Assembly (NCBI RefSeq): GCF_900102785.1
Contig: NZ_FNGC01000018.1
Span: 1 to 64,000, forward strand
Source: Arthrobacter sp. ok362
GTDB taxonomy: Bacteria > Actinomycetota > Actinomycetes > Actinomycetales > Micrococcaceae
Reading direction: 5' to 3'
DNA: 64,000 bases
Below the pieces are notes generated by a model, which saw nothing but the letters and a program-made list of their open reading frames with translations, was not told where the DNA came from and did no database searches. Each line of letters opens with the position of its first letter. Positions within the stretch are counted from its first letter, which is position 1. Positions 10,455 through 18,690 of the stretch are shown here, one piece after another. The position numbers and the translations under genes were made by a program.

Positions 10455-11273
10455 TCAGACTGCCTCGTTGAGGAGCGGCCCCCGAGGGAACACGGCCCTT
10501 GTGATGCCGCCGGAGGTGGACTGGGAGAGCTGCGTGAGGTAGTCGTTGCGGCGCCTCGGGGTAATCCTCGACTGGGGTTCGAACGGCTGCTCGGGGTCGT
10601 CGGCGTAGTGGGCGGTCAGTCCGTCACGCATGAGCCGGATGGCCTCCGAACGCTGCTGGGACACCGCTGCGTGCGTGGATCCGAGTTCCGCGGCCAGGTC
10701 TTTGACCGTCCGGTCGCCGAAGTAGATTTCCTCCACAACGTAGCGCATCCGTTCCGGGAGGGATTTTACGGCGGCCCGCAGGTACTGGAGCCGTTCGTCC
10801 GCGAGCACAGAGTGTTCCGGAGTGAGGGTTTCGGCGGCCAGCGTATCCACCACGGCCTCATCGAGGGGCGTCAGCGTGCGCGAGGCGTCCGCGAGCGCGG
10901 CCTCCACAACGCTCTGCTGGACGCCCAGTGCGGAGGCGATCTCCTCCACTGTGGGGATGCGGCCCAGTGCGGACGCCAGGGTTTCCTGGACGGACATGGT
11001 TTCCTTGATCCGCCGGCGGGCGGAGCGGGTGGCCCAGTCGCTGGCCCGCATCTCGTCGGCGAAGGCGCCTAGGATGCGCCGGCGCGCGAACGCACCGAAC
11101 GGCACCCCGAGGTCCGGGTCGAACGAATCGGCCGACGTGATCAGGGCAATAGCACCGGCCGAGGCCAAGTCATCGCGAGAAAGGTGTGACGCCTTCGAGC
11201 ACAAATCTGAGACGAGATACCCCACCAGCGGAAGGTGCTGCGTGACCATCTCGTTGCGTTCCACGCGATTCAA
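10455..11273 (-). CDS. fliA: Flagellar/WhiG-type RNA polymerase sigma factor (sigma-28)
   Basis: Alternative sigma factor of the FliA/WhiG/SigD group, 272 residues. Region 2 lies at about residues 8-80 (HLPLVGYLVSDLC, then FDPDLGVPFGAFARRRILGAFADEMR, the -10-binding part). Region 3 (IPTVEEIASALGV) and region 4 (VKDLAAELGSTHAAVSQQRSEAIRLMR) are both intact. A roughly 45-residue tail after region 4 is longer than usual. It sits at the edge of the flagellar cluster next to a flgN-like gene and csrA. Five promoter-like sites matching the sigma-28 pattern occur in the cluster. No FlgM anti-sigma gene is visible. Confidence 0.93.
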   Translation of the reverse strand: MNRVERNEMVTQHLPLVGYLVSDLCSKASHLSRDDLASAGAIALITSADSFDPDLGVPFGAFARRRILGAFADEMRASDWATRSARRRIKETMSVQETLASALGRIPTVEEIASALGVQQSVVEAALADASRTLTPLDEAVVDTLAAETLTPEHSVLADERLQYLRAAVKSLPERMRYVVEEIYFGDRTVKDLAAELGSTHAAVSQQRSEAIRLMRDGLTAHYADDPEQPFEPQSRITPRRRNDYLTQLSQSTSGGITRAVFPRGPLLNEAV

Positions 11274-11515
11274 TACTGTGTCCCCCCATGAGACCGGATC
11301 CGAAGGGTCCTAGACCCTCAAAACGCCGGGAGCCGCACCCAAACCGACCGGTGCTCCCCCCATAGGAGTCAGCGTTCGCAAGTAGGGCGCAGCACCCATG
11401 GTCGAAACCTATCACCTGATCCAAGATCTGCGTGTACCCTCAGGGAAAAGCTTGGCAAAAAATGCGGTGGCCGTCCTGATGCTGTGAGTCACGGGGCGGA
11501 AAGAGAATGGGGCCC
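11274..11515. other. Divergent intergenic region between sigma-28 and flgN-like gene
   Basis: This 242-bp gap separates two divergent genes and should hold both promoters. I found no site fitting the sigma-28 pattern seen elsewhere in the cluster, and no clear riboswitch or palindrome. The sigma gene is therefore more likely driven by a housekeeping sigma factor. Confidence 0.5.
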
Positions 11516-12031
11516 ATGAGCGCAAGTGATCTCTCCGCGGCGCTGTGGCAGGAGCGGCGGCACCTGGAGCTGCTCCTGTTCAGGCTGGAAACGCAGCGTC
11601 TGCACATTGCGGCCGGGAATCTGGAATGGCTGAACTTCATGGCCTCCGAGATTGAAACCGTACTGGACCGCCTGCGCTTCGAAGCCCTGGCCCGGGGTGT
11701 CGAATCTGCTGCCGTGGCGGCCCAGTGGGGTCTGCCGGCGCAGACCACGCTCGTCGAACTGATTGCGGCCGCACCCGCCGGGCCCTGGTCCGAGATCCTG
11801 CGCGAGCATCTGGAGGCCCTGCACGCACTCCTGGCCCGGCTGGGCGAGGCCGCCAGCGTGAACGAAGAGGCACTGCGCACCCTCCCCCTGCCGGGACGCC
11901 CCGGGCCGGCGGACACGGCCGGGATGCTGGATCAACTGACCACCGGCGGAAATCTGGAGAGGTCTCTGGCCGTGGTCCGGCGTTCCGCCCAGCCGCTCCT
12001 GGCCCAGTATATGGGCGAGGACCAGGACTGA
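11516..12031 (+). CDS. Second FlgN-like secretion chaperone (paralog)
   Basis: 171-residue helical protein that is clearly homologous to the FlgN gene at 38490: both begin M-x4-LSAxLWxER, both carry an ALAR/SLAR segment followed by WGLP and an ELAAAAP/ELIAAAP motif, at matching spacing. FlgN-type proteins escort the hook-associated proteins FlgK and FlgL to the flagellar export gate. I chose the ATG at 11516 over the one at 11507 because it aligns exactly with the paralog's start. It is divergent from the sigma-28 gene rather than beside flgK. It could be a chaperone for another cargo, or a sigma-28 regulator by analogy with FlgN/FliT roles elsewhere; the latter is speculation. Confidence 0.75.
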   Translation: MSASDLSAALWQERRHLELLLFRLETQRLHIAAGNLEWLNFMASEIETVLDRLRFEALARGVESAAVAAQWGLPAQTTLVELIAAAPAGPWSEILREHLEALHALLARLGEAASVNEEALRTLPLPGRPGPADTAGMLDQLTTGGNLERSLAVVRRSAQPLLAQYMGEDQD

Positions 12032-12044
12032 CCCGGTGCGGTCC

Positions 12045-12293
12045 TCAGCCCTCGACGGGAGTGGCCCGCGGCGGCATGAGCCCGCGCAGCGCGTCCTCGG
12101 CGTCGGGGCCAGCTTCCGCCGCCGCGAGGTTGGCCGCTGCGATGGCTTCGATGACTTCCCGGCGCTGGATGGGCACACCGCGGGGTGCCTCAATGCCTAT
12201 CCGAACGCCGTCGCCGCGGCCTTCCAGAACCGTGATGACGATGCCGTCGCCGATCATGATCTGTTCGCCCGGCTTGCGTGTAAGTACCAGCAT
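12045..12293 (-). CDS. csrA: Carbon storage regulator CsrA
   Basis: Small homodimeric RNA-binding translational repressor, 82 residues. The start MLVLTRKPGEQIMIGDGI and the IGIEAPRGVPIQRREV segment, with its key arginine, are canonical. The C-terminal roughly 25 residues are an Ala/Pro-rich extension. It is the last gene of the flhB-flhA-FlhF-like run, nine bases after the previous stop. In Bacillus, CsrA represses flagellin translation and is titrated by FliW. Both fliW and a fitting flagellin leader are in this window, so the same role is likely. Confidence 0.96.
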   Translation of the reverse strand: MLVLTRKPGEQIMIGDGIVITVLEGRGDGVRIGIEAPRGVPIQRREVIEAIAAANLAAAEAGPDAEDALRGLMPPRATPVEG

Positions 12294-12302
12294 CCTCTCA
12301 AT

Positions 12303-13571
12303 CTACCCTTCAGCGCGGGGAGCGTCGGACGATTCCCGCCGGTTCTGCCATGTCGGAGCCGGCCCTGCCGGGCGCCCGTCGATCCAGCCCACGGGCAGTC
12401 CAAGACCGTTGACGGTTTCAGGTGACCCGGTCTCCGCGGCGCCGACCACCGCCACTGCGGTCACGTTGAGCTGGGCGGACAGCACGCCGACCCAGCGCGC
12501 CGTGTCCTCATGCTTGCGTCCGGCGTCGACCACTACCCAGACCTGGTCAGCGGAGAGCGCGGCCACGGACTGCACCCGGGCCAGGGCGTTGCGGGCTTTG
12601 CCGAGTCCGAACGCCACCAGGACGGTGCGCTCCGTCACCACCGCGTGGGCGCGCGCGGCTGTGGCGTTTTGGCGTCCCTCGACGTGCAGGTGGCCGTAGG
12701 CGGAGAGCTCGCCGGCGGTCCGCACATCGGCACCGCCGGCCGCCATGGACATAGCCAGGGCGGCGTCCATGGCGTCCTCCCCCAGCCCGATCAGGACCAC
12801 GAGATCGCCGACGCCGGTCAACGGGGCAGGGGCGCCCGGCGCAGGGCCCGGCGCGCTGCCAGGCGCGGCGGTCGGCGCAGCAGTGGAGGCCAGCCGGCCG
12901 GCGGCGCTGGCGGGAGGTACGGCGGCGGGAGGTGCGGCGGCGGGGCCCGGATCGATGGGGGAGGCCGGGCGCCCGGGGTTGCCGACGGCGGCGGCCGTTT
13001 CCGCCGGGGTCCGGAGCCCGGCGCCGAGCTGTTCCAGAAGCTCGGAGAAGTCCCGCGACTCGGTGGATACACCGGCAGTTGCGGGCCGGTGCAGGCTGAG
13101 CTCAGCGGCGTCCGCCTCTTCCAGCAGTGCGGCGATGGCGGCGCCCTGAAGGTGATGGGACGGGAGGTGATGGGACGCGCCGGGAGCGGGCGGGGCCGTC
13201 GCCGGCCCTGCCGGGGCTCCGGTCTGGGCTGCCGGCGGGGCCGGTGTTACGGAGGCCGTCCCGGCGTCGGTCTCCCCCGCGGTCTCCCCCGCGGGCCCAC
13301 CGGCGGGCCCACCGGCGGGACCACTGGCGGCCGTGCCCGGCTCGGCCCCGGCCAGGATGTCGGCGTCGGGCACTACCTCGCCGGTGACCACCTCGTGCTT
13401 GGACAGGATCTCGATCATGGCCTCGTAGCGGTCCTGGGCGAAGAGCCCGGCGATGCCTGGGCTGATGACGCGTTCGGCGGACACGATCCGGGCCGCGGGT
13501 CCGTACAGCTGTTCTGCCTTGCGGCGGATTTCCTCGAGCGAGGCTCCCTTAAGCCGATAGCGGTTCGGCAT
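12303..13571 (-). CDS. FlhF-like flagellar protein without a GTPase P-loop
   Basis: 422 residues, in the slot after flhA where FlhF normally lies; its first 23 bases overlap flhA. The N-terminus (MPNRYRLKGASLEEIRRKAE, then GPAARIVSAERV) resembles the FlhF B-domain. Residues about 85-245 are a low-complexity Ala/Pro/Gly linker. The C-terminal part (about 250-400) has an alternating beta/alpha pattern, but where FlhF has its GxxGxGKT loop this protein reads DLVVLIGLGEDAMDAAL, with no lysine or threonine. No DTAGR or TKLD motifs were found. It is therefore best seen as a degenerate or repurposed FlhF that probably cannot bind GTP the SRP way. The FlhF link is an inference from context and the N-terminus. 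Confidence 0.7.
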   Translation of the reverse strand: MPNRYRLKGASLEEIRRKAEQLYGPAARIVSAERVISPGIAGLFAQDRYEAMIEILSKHEVVTGEVVPDADILAGAEPGTAASGPAGGPAGGPAGETAGETDAGTASVTPAPPAAQTGAPAGPATAPPAPGASHHLPSHHLQGAAIAALLEEADAAELSLHRPATAGVSTESRDFSELLEQLGAGLRTPAETAAAVGNPGRPASPIDPGPAAAPPAAVPPASAAGRLASTAAPTAAPGSAPGPAPGAPAPLTGVGDLVVLIGLGEDAMDAALAMSMAAGGADVRTAGELSAYGHLHVEGRQNATAARAHAVVTERTVLVAFGLGKARNALARVQSVAALSADQVWVVVDAGRKHEDTARWVGVLSAQLNVTAVAVVGAAETGSPETVNGLGLPVGWIDGRPAGPAPTWQNRRESSDAPRAEG

Positions 13572-15597
13572 GGCGCACCACTCCTACTGTTTCGATCCGG
13601 ACGTTGGCAGAGGTCACCTCGCGGTAGGACAGCACCGGCACGGACCCGGGCTGCGCACCGATGAGGCGGTGGATGGCGGGCCGGAGCGCCGGTGCGCACA
13701 CGAGCACCGCCTGGCGGTTGGCGGCGGCCGCGGCGTCGACGGCGGAGCGCACTGAGCGCAGCACGGCGTCGAGCCTGTCCTGCCCCATGACGATCTGGCT
13801 GCCGCCTTCCGCGGGCCGCATGTCCTCGAGCATGTGTTGTTCCAGGACGGGGTCGATCATGATGACGTTGAGCACGTGGCCGTCCATGAACTTGGCCGTG
13901 AGCGCGGGTCCGAGGGCCTGCCGGGCGGCTTCCACGAGCGATTCCGGATCAGTGGAAATCTTGGCGCGGAGCGTGAGGGCCTCGTAGATCCGGGCGAGGT
14001 CGTTGATCGGCACCTGCTCATCCAGCAGGCCCTGCAGGACGCGCTGCAGCTCGGCGAGGGAGAGCAGGGCCGGGGTCAGTTCGTCGACGGCGGAGGGGCT
14101 TTGCTTGCGCACGCCCTCGGTCAGCACGCGGACGTCCTCGCGGGACAGCAGCCGGGCAGCGTTCGCCGCGACGATCGAGGACAGGTGGGTGACCAGGACG
14201 GAGACCCGGTCGATCACCGTGGCACCGGTCATTTCGGCATTGTGGCGCATTTCCCCGGGGATCCACTTTCCGGCGAGCCCAAACACGGGCTCGATCATCG
14301 CCGGGCCGGGGAGGGAGTCGAGGTTCTCGCCCAGGGCGAGCATTTGGCCGCTGGGGGCCGTGCCGCGGCCGGCTTCCACGCCGGCGATCCGGATGGCATA
14401 GGTGGCCGGCGGCAGGTCCACGCTGTCCCGCGTGCGCACAGGCGGGATGACGAGGCCCAGCTCCATGGCGATCTTGTGCCGGAGCGACCGGACCCGGGCC
14501 AGGAGGTCATCGGAGGCGCCGGAGACCATGTCCACGAGGTCCGGTGCCAGCAGGATCTCCACCGGGTGGATGCGCATGTCTTCCAGCAACTTCTCGTTGG
14601 GATCCTTTTCCGGGAAGTTCAGCGCGGTCGACTCAGCCTCCCGGGCTGTTTCCGCCAGCTGCTGGCTTGCCGCGGTCCGGCGGGAGGCGATGATCAGGCC
14701 GATTCCGACGACGACGAACGGGATGGGCGGCATGCCGGGGATCAGGGCCATGGCGAGGGCGGCGACGCCGGCGATCATGAGCGCATTCGGTGACTGCAGC
14801 AGCTGCGTGGAGGCCGTCCGGCCCATGTCCGACTCGGCATTGGACCGGGTCACGATCATGCCGGTGGAGACTGCCATGAGCAGCGCCGGGATCTGGGTGA
14901 CGAGCCCGTCGCCCATGGTCAGCAGGCCGTAAGTGTTCAGGGCGTCGCCGATTTCCAGGCCGCGCTGGACCATGCCGATGGCGATGCCGCCGACGAAGTT
15001 GATGATGATAATGATGATGCCCGCGATGGCGTCACCCTTGACGAACTTCGACGCGCCGTCCATGGCACCGTAGAAGTCGGCCTCGGCAGAGACTTCGGCC
15101 CGCCGCTCCCGGGCCTGCGTGTCGGTGAGGAGCCCGGCGTTGAGATCGGCGTCGATCGCCATCTGCTTGCCGGGCATGGCATCGAGGGTAAAGCGCGCGC
15201 CCACCTCGGCCACCCGCTCGGCGCCCTTGGTGACCACGACGAACTGGATCACCACGAGGATGAGGAACACGACGGCGCCGATGATCATGGAGCCGCCGAC
15301 CGTTACCTTGCCGAAGGCATCAATGACCTGCCCGGCGTACCCGTTGCCCAGGACCAGGCGGGTGGAGGCGACGTTGAGGCCGAGCCGGAACAGCGTGGCC
15401 ACCAGCAGCAGGGACGGGAACACGGAGAAGTCCAGCGGCTTCTTGACGAACATGCTGGTGAGCAGGACCAGCAGTGCCAGCAGGATGTTGCAGACGATGA
15501 GGAAGTCGAGCAAGGGCGCGGGCACGGGAACCACCAGCAGGAGCACGATCCCCACGATGCCGATGGGCACCACCAGCCGGTTCAGCCTGTTGTTCAT
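13549..15597 (-). CDS. flhA: Flagellar export gate protein FlhA
   Basis: Large membrane component of the type III export gate, 682 residues. The first 310 or so residues hold about eight membrane segments (VPIGIVGIVLLLVVPVP, then FSVFPSLLLVATLFRLGLNV) and the FHIPEP-type loop with PGKQMAIDADLNAGLLTD. The C-terminal cytoplasmic domain docks chaperone-cargo complexes and includes IPINDL-type and LLSREDVRVLTEGV motifs. Its 3' end overlaps the FlhF-like gene. A 106-bp spacer with unusual repeats separates it from flhB, the largest gap in this otherwise tightly packed run. Confidence 0.97.
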   Translation of the reverse strand: MNNRLNRLVVPIGIVGIVLLLVVPVPAPLLDFLIVCNILLALLVLLTSMFVKKPLDFSVFPSLLLVATLFRLGLNVASTRLVLGNGYAGQVIDAFGKVTVGGSMIIGAVVFLILVVIQFVVVTKGAERVAEVGARFTLDAMPGKQMAIDADLNAGLLTDTQARERRAEVSAEADFYGAMDGASKFVKGDAIAGIIIIIINFVGGIAIGMVQRGLEIGDALNTYGLLTMGDGLVTQIPALLMAVSTGMIVTRSNAESDMGRTASTQLLQSPNALMIAGVAALAMALIPGMPPIPFVVVGIGLIIASRRTAASQQLAETAREAESTALNFPEKDPNEKLLEDMRIHPVEILLAPDLVDMVSGASDDLLARVRSLRHKIAMELGLVIPPVRTRDSVDLPPATYAIRIAGVEAGRGTAPSGQMLALGENLDSLPGPAMIEPVFGLAGKWIPGEMRHNAEMTGATVIDRVSVLVTHLSSIVAANAARLLSREDVRVLTEGVRKQSPSAVDELTPALLSLAELQRVLQGLLDEQVPINDLARIYEALTLRAKISTDPESLVEAARQALGPALTAKFMDGHVLNVIMIDPVLEQHMLEDMRPAEGGSQIVMGQDRLDAVLRSVRSAVDAAAAANRQAVLVCAPALRPAIHRLIGAQPGSVPVLSYREVTSANVRIETVGVVRHAEPLSA

Positions 15598-15650
15598 GGT
15601 GCGGTCCTTTCACAGACGCTGATTCCCAAAGTGTTCATCCCGCGCGGCAC

Positions 15651-15700
15651 ACTGTGTTTCGCACCGTGTTTCACGCTGTGTTTCGCACGTTGCGCAACGT
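15651..15700. repeat. 12-bp tandem repeats plus 14-bp palindrome between flhB and flhA
   Basis: Three imperfect 12-mers run head to tail (ACTGTGTTTCGC, ACCGTGTTTCAC, GCTGTGTTTCGC; 15651-15686), followed at once by the perfect palindrome ACGTTGCGCAACGT (15687-15700). They lie just before the end of flhB in the flhB-flhA spacer. The palindrome could be a protein-binding site or an RNA hairpin affecting flhA expression. Confidence 0.6.
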
Positions 15701-15703
15701 GTC

Positions 15704-16792
15704 TCATACGGCCGCGGCCGTGCTGGTCATGCGGTGCATCCCGGCGCCGGCACCCCGGGCCTTGAGCGCCATGACGAACGCGAGGACGCCGGCCACCGCC
15801 CGGTAAAAGTCCACCGGGATCTCGTCCCCCAGCTCACAGGCCCCGTGCAGGGCCCTGGCCAACGGGATGTCCTGGACCATGGGCACGTTCTTCTCCTCGG
15901 CCTCTTCCCTGATCCTGGCAGCCACGTGGCCGGAGCCCTTGGCCACCACGCGGGGCGCGGACTTGCCGGGCTCGTACTTGAGCGCCACCGCCACGTGCGT
16001 GGGGTTGACCAGGACGACGTCGGCGTCTCCGATCGCCGCGATCATGCGGTTGCGGCTCATGGCCATTTGGCGCGCGCGGCGCTGGGACCGGATGAGCGGA
16101 TCGCCCTCGCTGTTCTTGTTCTCGTCCTGGACTTCCTTCTTGGACATCCGCGTCTTCTTGCGGTTGCGCCGCATCACGACGAAGAAGTCCGCCGCGGCCA
16201 GCACGATTCCGGCGGCCACCGCGAACTGGACCAGGGCGGAAATGCCGCCGGCGGCAGCCTGCACCACGCCGGCGACCGGCAGCCCGCCGGCGGTCAGCAG
16301 CACCGGGACCAGCCCCTGCACCACGGAGTAGAGCACCAGCCCCACCACGCTGGCCTTCAGCAGCGCCTTGAGGCCGCCCCACACCGCCTGGGCGCCGAAG
16401 AGCCGCTTGATCCCGCCGAGCAGGTTGAAGTGTTCGAATTCGAGCCTGAATTTCTTCAGGTGGACACCGCCCTGGAGGGCGGAACCGGCGAGGACGGCGA
16501 GGAACACGACGATCAGCAGGGGTCCGATGATCCCGGCGATGGACGCGAACCCGTCTTCCAGCGCCCGGACGGCTTTGCCGGGATCCGGGGCGGACATGAT
16601 CCCGCGGACGCTGAAGAGCTGGTCTGTGGCGGCGTTGGCGGCCCGGTTCACGGTGCTGGGCAGCATGAGCGCGGCGGCGCCGACGCCGAGCCACGCTGTG
16701 AGGTCCTGGGAACGGGACAGCTGGCCCTTGGAGCGGACGTCCCGCATCCGTTTGTCGGTAGCTTGCTCGGTCTTTTCCTGTGAATCCGCCAT
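15704..16792 (-). CDS. flhB: Flagellar export switch protein FlhB
   Basis: Substrate-specificity switch of the export apparatus, 362 residues. It starts EKTEQATDKRMRDVRSKGQ, as in other FlhB proteins, has four membrane segments, and a cytoplasmic C-terminal domain with the autocleavage motif NPTH at residues 263-266. Cleavage there, with FliK, switches export from hook to filament proteins. The C-terminal tail beyond the NPTH domain is short. It overlaps fliR by one base at its start. Confidence 0.97.
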   Translation of the reverse strand: MADSQEKTEQATDKRMRDVRSKGQLSRSQDLTAWLGVGAAALMLPSTVNRAANAATDQLFSVRGIMSAPDPGKAVRALEDGFASIAGIIGPLLIVVFLAVLAGSALQGGVHLKKFRLEFEHFNLLGGIKRLFGAQAVWGGLKALLKASVVGLVLYSVVQGLVPVLLTAGGLPVAGVVQAAAGGISALVQFAVAAGIVLAAADFFVVMRRNRKKTRMSKKEVQDENKNSEGDPLIRSQRRARQMAMSRNRMIAAIGDADVVLVNPTHVAVALKYEPGKSAPRVVAKGSGHVAARIREEAEEKNVPMVQDIPLARALHGACELGDEIPVDFYRAVAGVLAFVMALKARGAGAGMHRMTSTAAAV

Positions 16793-17550
16793 CAGCCCAC
16801 CCCCAGCACGGCTTTGGCTGCCTGCCCGGCGAGGCTGGAAACGATCCGTGGCAGCGCCAGGAACATGAAGCCGGCCAGCATCAGGGTGAGCAGAATCTTG
16901 AGCGGGAAGCCGAGCGAGAAGGCGTTCAGCGCCGGCGCCACGCGGGTCAGCAGGCCGAGCCCGACGTCGGCAAGGAACAGGACCACCAGGAGGGGGCCGG
17001 CGATCTGCACGGCGGCGAGGAACATGCCGGACACTGCCGTGATGATGGCCTGCACCGGTTGGGCCAGGTCAATCCCCCCGGCCAGGGGCAGCGCGGCAAA
17101 GCTGCCGGTGAGGCCCGTGATGACCAGCTGGTAGCCGTCGGAGGCGAAGAGCAGGGCCAGCGCCGCCATTTGCAGGAGTCGGGTGAACTGTGCGCCGTTG
17201 ACCATCATTTGGGGATCGTAGGCCTGCGCCATCTGGAATCCGCTGGACAGGTCGATCAGACTGCCGGCGGACTGGATGGCTGCGAAGATCACCAGGACCA
17301 GGAATCCCAGGACGAGCCCGGTGACGAGCTCCAAGACCACACCGGTGAGGAACGCGGCGGTGTCGCGGGGCGTGTAGCCGCCGACCATGCGCTGCGTCAC
17401 CGCCAGTCCCAGCCCCAGCCCCAGCATGGCCTTGACGCGACCCGGAAAGGCCTGGTGCGAGAAGGGCGGTGCCACGATCAGGAAGGCGGTCATCCGGACC
17501 GTGGCCAGCAGCAGGACTTCCAGCCAGGTCGGGTCGATGGGGATGCCCAC
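16792..17550 (-). CDS. fliR: Flagellar export gate protein FliR
   Basis: Polytopic inner-membrane subunit of the FliPQR export channel. At 252 residues it has normal length, with about six hydrophobic segments, including VLLLATVRMTAFLIVAPPF near the N-terminus, where FliR proteins carry the R-x-x-x-F pattern, and a C-terminal GFPLKILLTLMLAGFMFLAL. It lies between fliQ (one base apart) and flhB (one-base overlap), the canonical order. Confidence 0.96.
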   Translation of the reverse strand: MGIPIDPTWLEVLLLATVRMTAFLIVAPPFSHQAFPGRVKAMLGLGLGLAVTQRMVGGYTPRDTAAFLTGVVLELVTGLVLGFLVLVIFAAIQSAGSLIDLSSGFQMAQAYDPQMMVNGAQFTRLLQMAALALLFASDGYQLVITGLTGSFAALPLAGGIDLAQPVQAIITAVSGMFLAAVQIAGPLLVVLFLADVGLGLLTRVAPALNAFSLGFPLKILLTLMLAGFMFLALPRIVSSLAGQAAKAVLGVG

Positions 17551-17551
17551 C

Positions 17552-17827
17552 TCACAGGCCTCCGAGCAGGGACGGGATCTTCGCGAAGAGGTCGTTAGTG
17601 AACGAGACCATCTCCGAAATCATCCAGTGTCCGCAGACGATCAGGGCCACGGCCACCGCGGCCGCCTTCGGCACGAAGGACAGGGTGGCTTCCTGCAGCT
17701 GCGTGATGGACTGCAGCAGGGAGATGGCCAGGCCCACCACCAGCGCCGTGACAAGCACCGGCGCGGCGAGCTTCGCGGCCACAATCATGGCCTGGAGGCA
17801 GATGTCCAGGACCGCGTTGGCGTTCAT
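17552..17827 (-). CDS. fliQ: Flagellar export gate protein FliQ
   Basis: 91-residue subunit of the FliPQR channel with two membrane helices (MIVAAKLAAPVLVTALVVGLA; AVAVALIVCGHWMISEMV), the first followed by the conserved QLQEATLSFVPK. Length is normal. It overlaps the fliP stop by four bases and ends two bases before fliR. Confidence 0.96.
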   Translation of the reverse strand: MNANAVLDICLQAMIVAAKLAAPVLVTALVVGLAISLLQSITQLQEATLSFVPKAAAVAVALIVCGHWMISEMVSFTNDLFAKIPSLLGGL

Positions 17828-18690
17828 CCTGAACTCGCATAGCTCTGGACGAGCGCGGTGATGATCAGGCCCCAGCCGTCCACGAGCACGAACAGGAGGA
17901 TCTTGAAGGGCAGCGAGATCATGACCGGCGGCAGCATCATCATGCCCATGGACATCAGGGCAGCGGACACCACGAGGTCGATCACGAGGAACGGGATGAA
18001 GATGACGAAGCCGATGATGAACGCGGCACGGAGTTCGGAGATCATGAACGCCGGGATGAGGGTCTGCAGCGGCACGGCCTCAGGAGTGGCCGGGTTCTCG
18101 GCCCCGGCGGCGCGGGACATCAGGGCGATGTCCTCTTCCCGCGTGTGGGCGAGCATGAAGTGCTGCAGCGGACCCGACGCGGCGCTGACCGCACCGTTGA
18201 AGTCCAGCTTGCCGTTGAGGTAGGGCTGGATTCCGAGGGTATTCATCTCGTTGATGACGGGCCACATCACAAAGATCGAGAGGAACAGGGCCAGCCCGGC
18301 CAGGACCTGGTTTGGCGGGATCGACGGCAGGGACAGCGCGTTGCGGGTCATTGCCAGGACCACAAAGATCTTGGTGAAGGACGTCATCATCAGCAGCAGC
18401 GAGGGCGCAACGGCCAGGAGCGTGATCCCGATCAGGGTCAGGACTGCGGTGGAGGGTTTGCCGTCCATCCCGTTGATCTGGATGTCGACGTTTCCGCCGC
18501 CGGGGTTGGCAGGGTCGGTCGGCGGCACCGGCGGCACCGGGTCGATGGGTGCGGCGTGGCCGGCCGGGGCGTTGAGCCACAGCAGGAGGACGGCAAACAG
18601 CACGACGGCGACCCCCAGGGCCAGGAGCCTGAGGGTTCTTGCGACAGCTGTTCGCGGACGGGTGGTGCCAGTGGCGAGCGGGAACATCAA
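17824..18690 (-). CDS. fliP: Flagellar export gate protein FliP
   Basis: Main pore-forming subunit of the FliPQR export channel, 288 residues. A basic N-terminus and a hydrophobic stretch ending in AGHAAP look like a cleavable signal peptide, as in other FliP proteins. Four membrane segments follow, with LMMTSFTKIFVVLAMTRNAL and PNQVLAGLALFLSIFVMWPV as hallmarks, and the C-terminal FIPFLVIDLVVSAALMSMGM. It overlaps fliO and fliQ by four bases each, so translation is likely coupled. Confidence 0.97.
   Translation of the reverse strand: MMFPLATGTTRPRTAVARTLRLLALGVAVVLFAVLLLWLNAPAGHAAPIDPVPPVPPTDPANPGGGNVDIQINGMDGKPSTAVLTLIGITLLAVAPSLLLMMTSFTKIFVVLAMTRNALSLPSIPPNQVLAGLALFLSIFVMWPVINEMNTLGIQPYLNGKLDFNGAVSAASGPLQHFMLAHTREEDIALMSRAAGAENPATPEAVPLQTLIPAFMISELRAAFIIGFVIFIPFLVIDLVVSAALMSMGMMMLPPVMISLPFKILLFVLVDGWGLIITALVQSYASSG

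Noticed and set aside
15651..15686. Possible CRISPR-like short repeat array
   Set aside because: Units are only 12 bp, contiguous with no spacers, and no cas genes are present.
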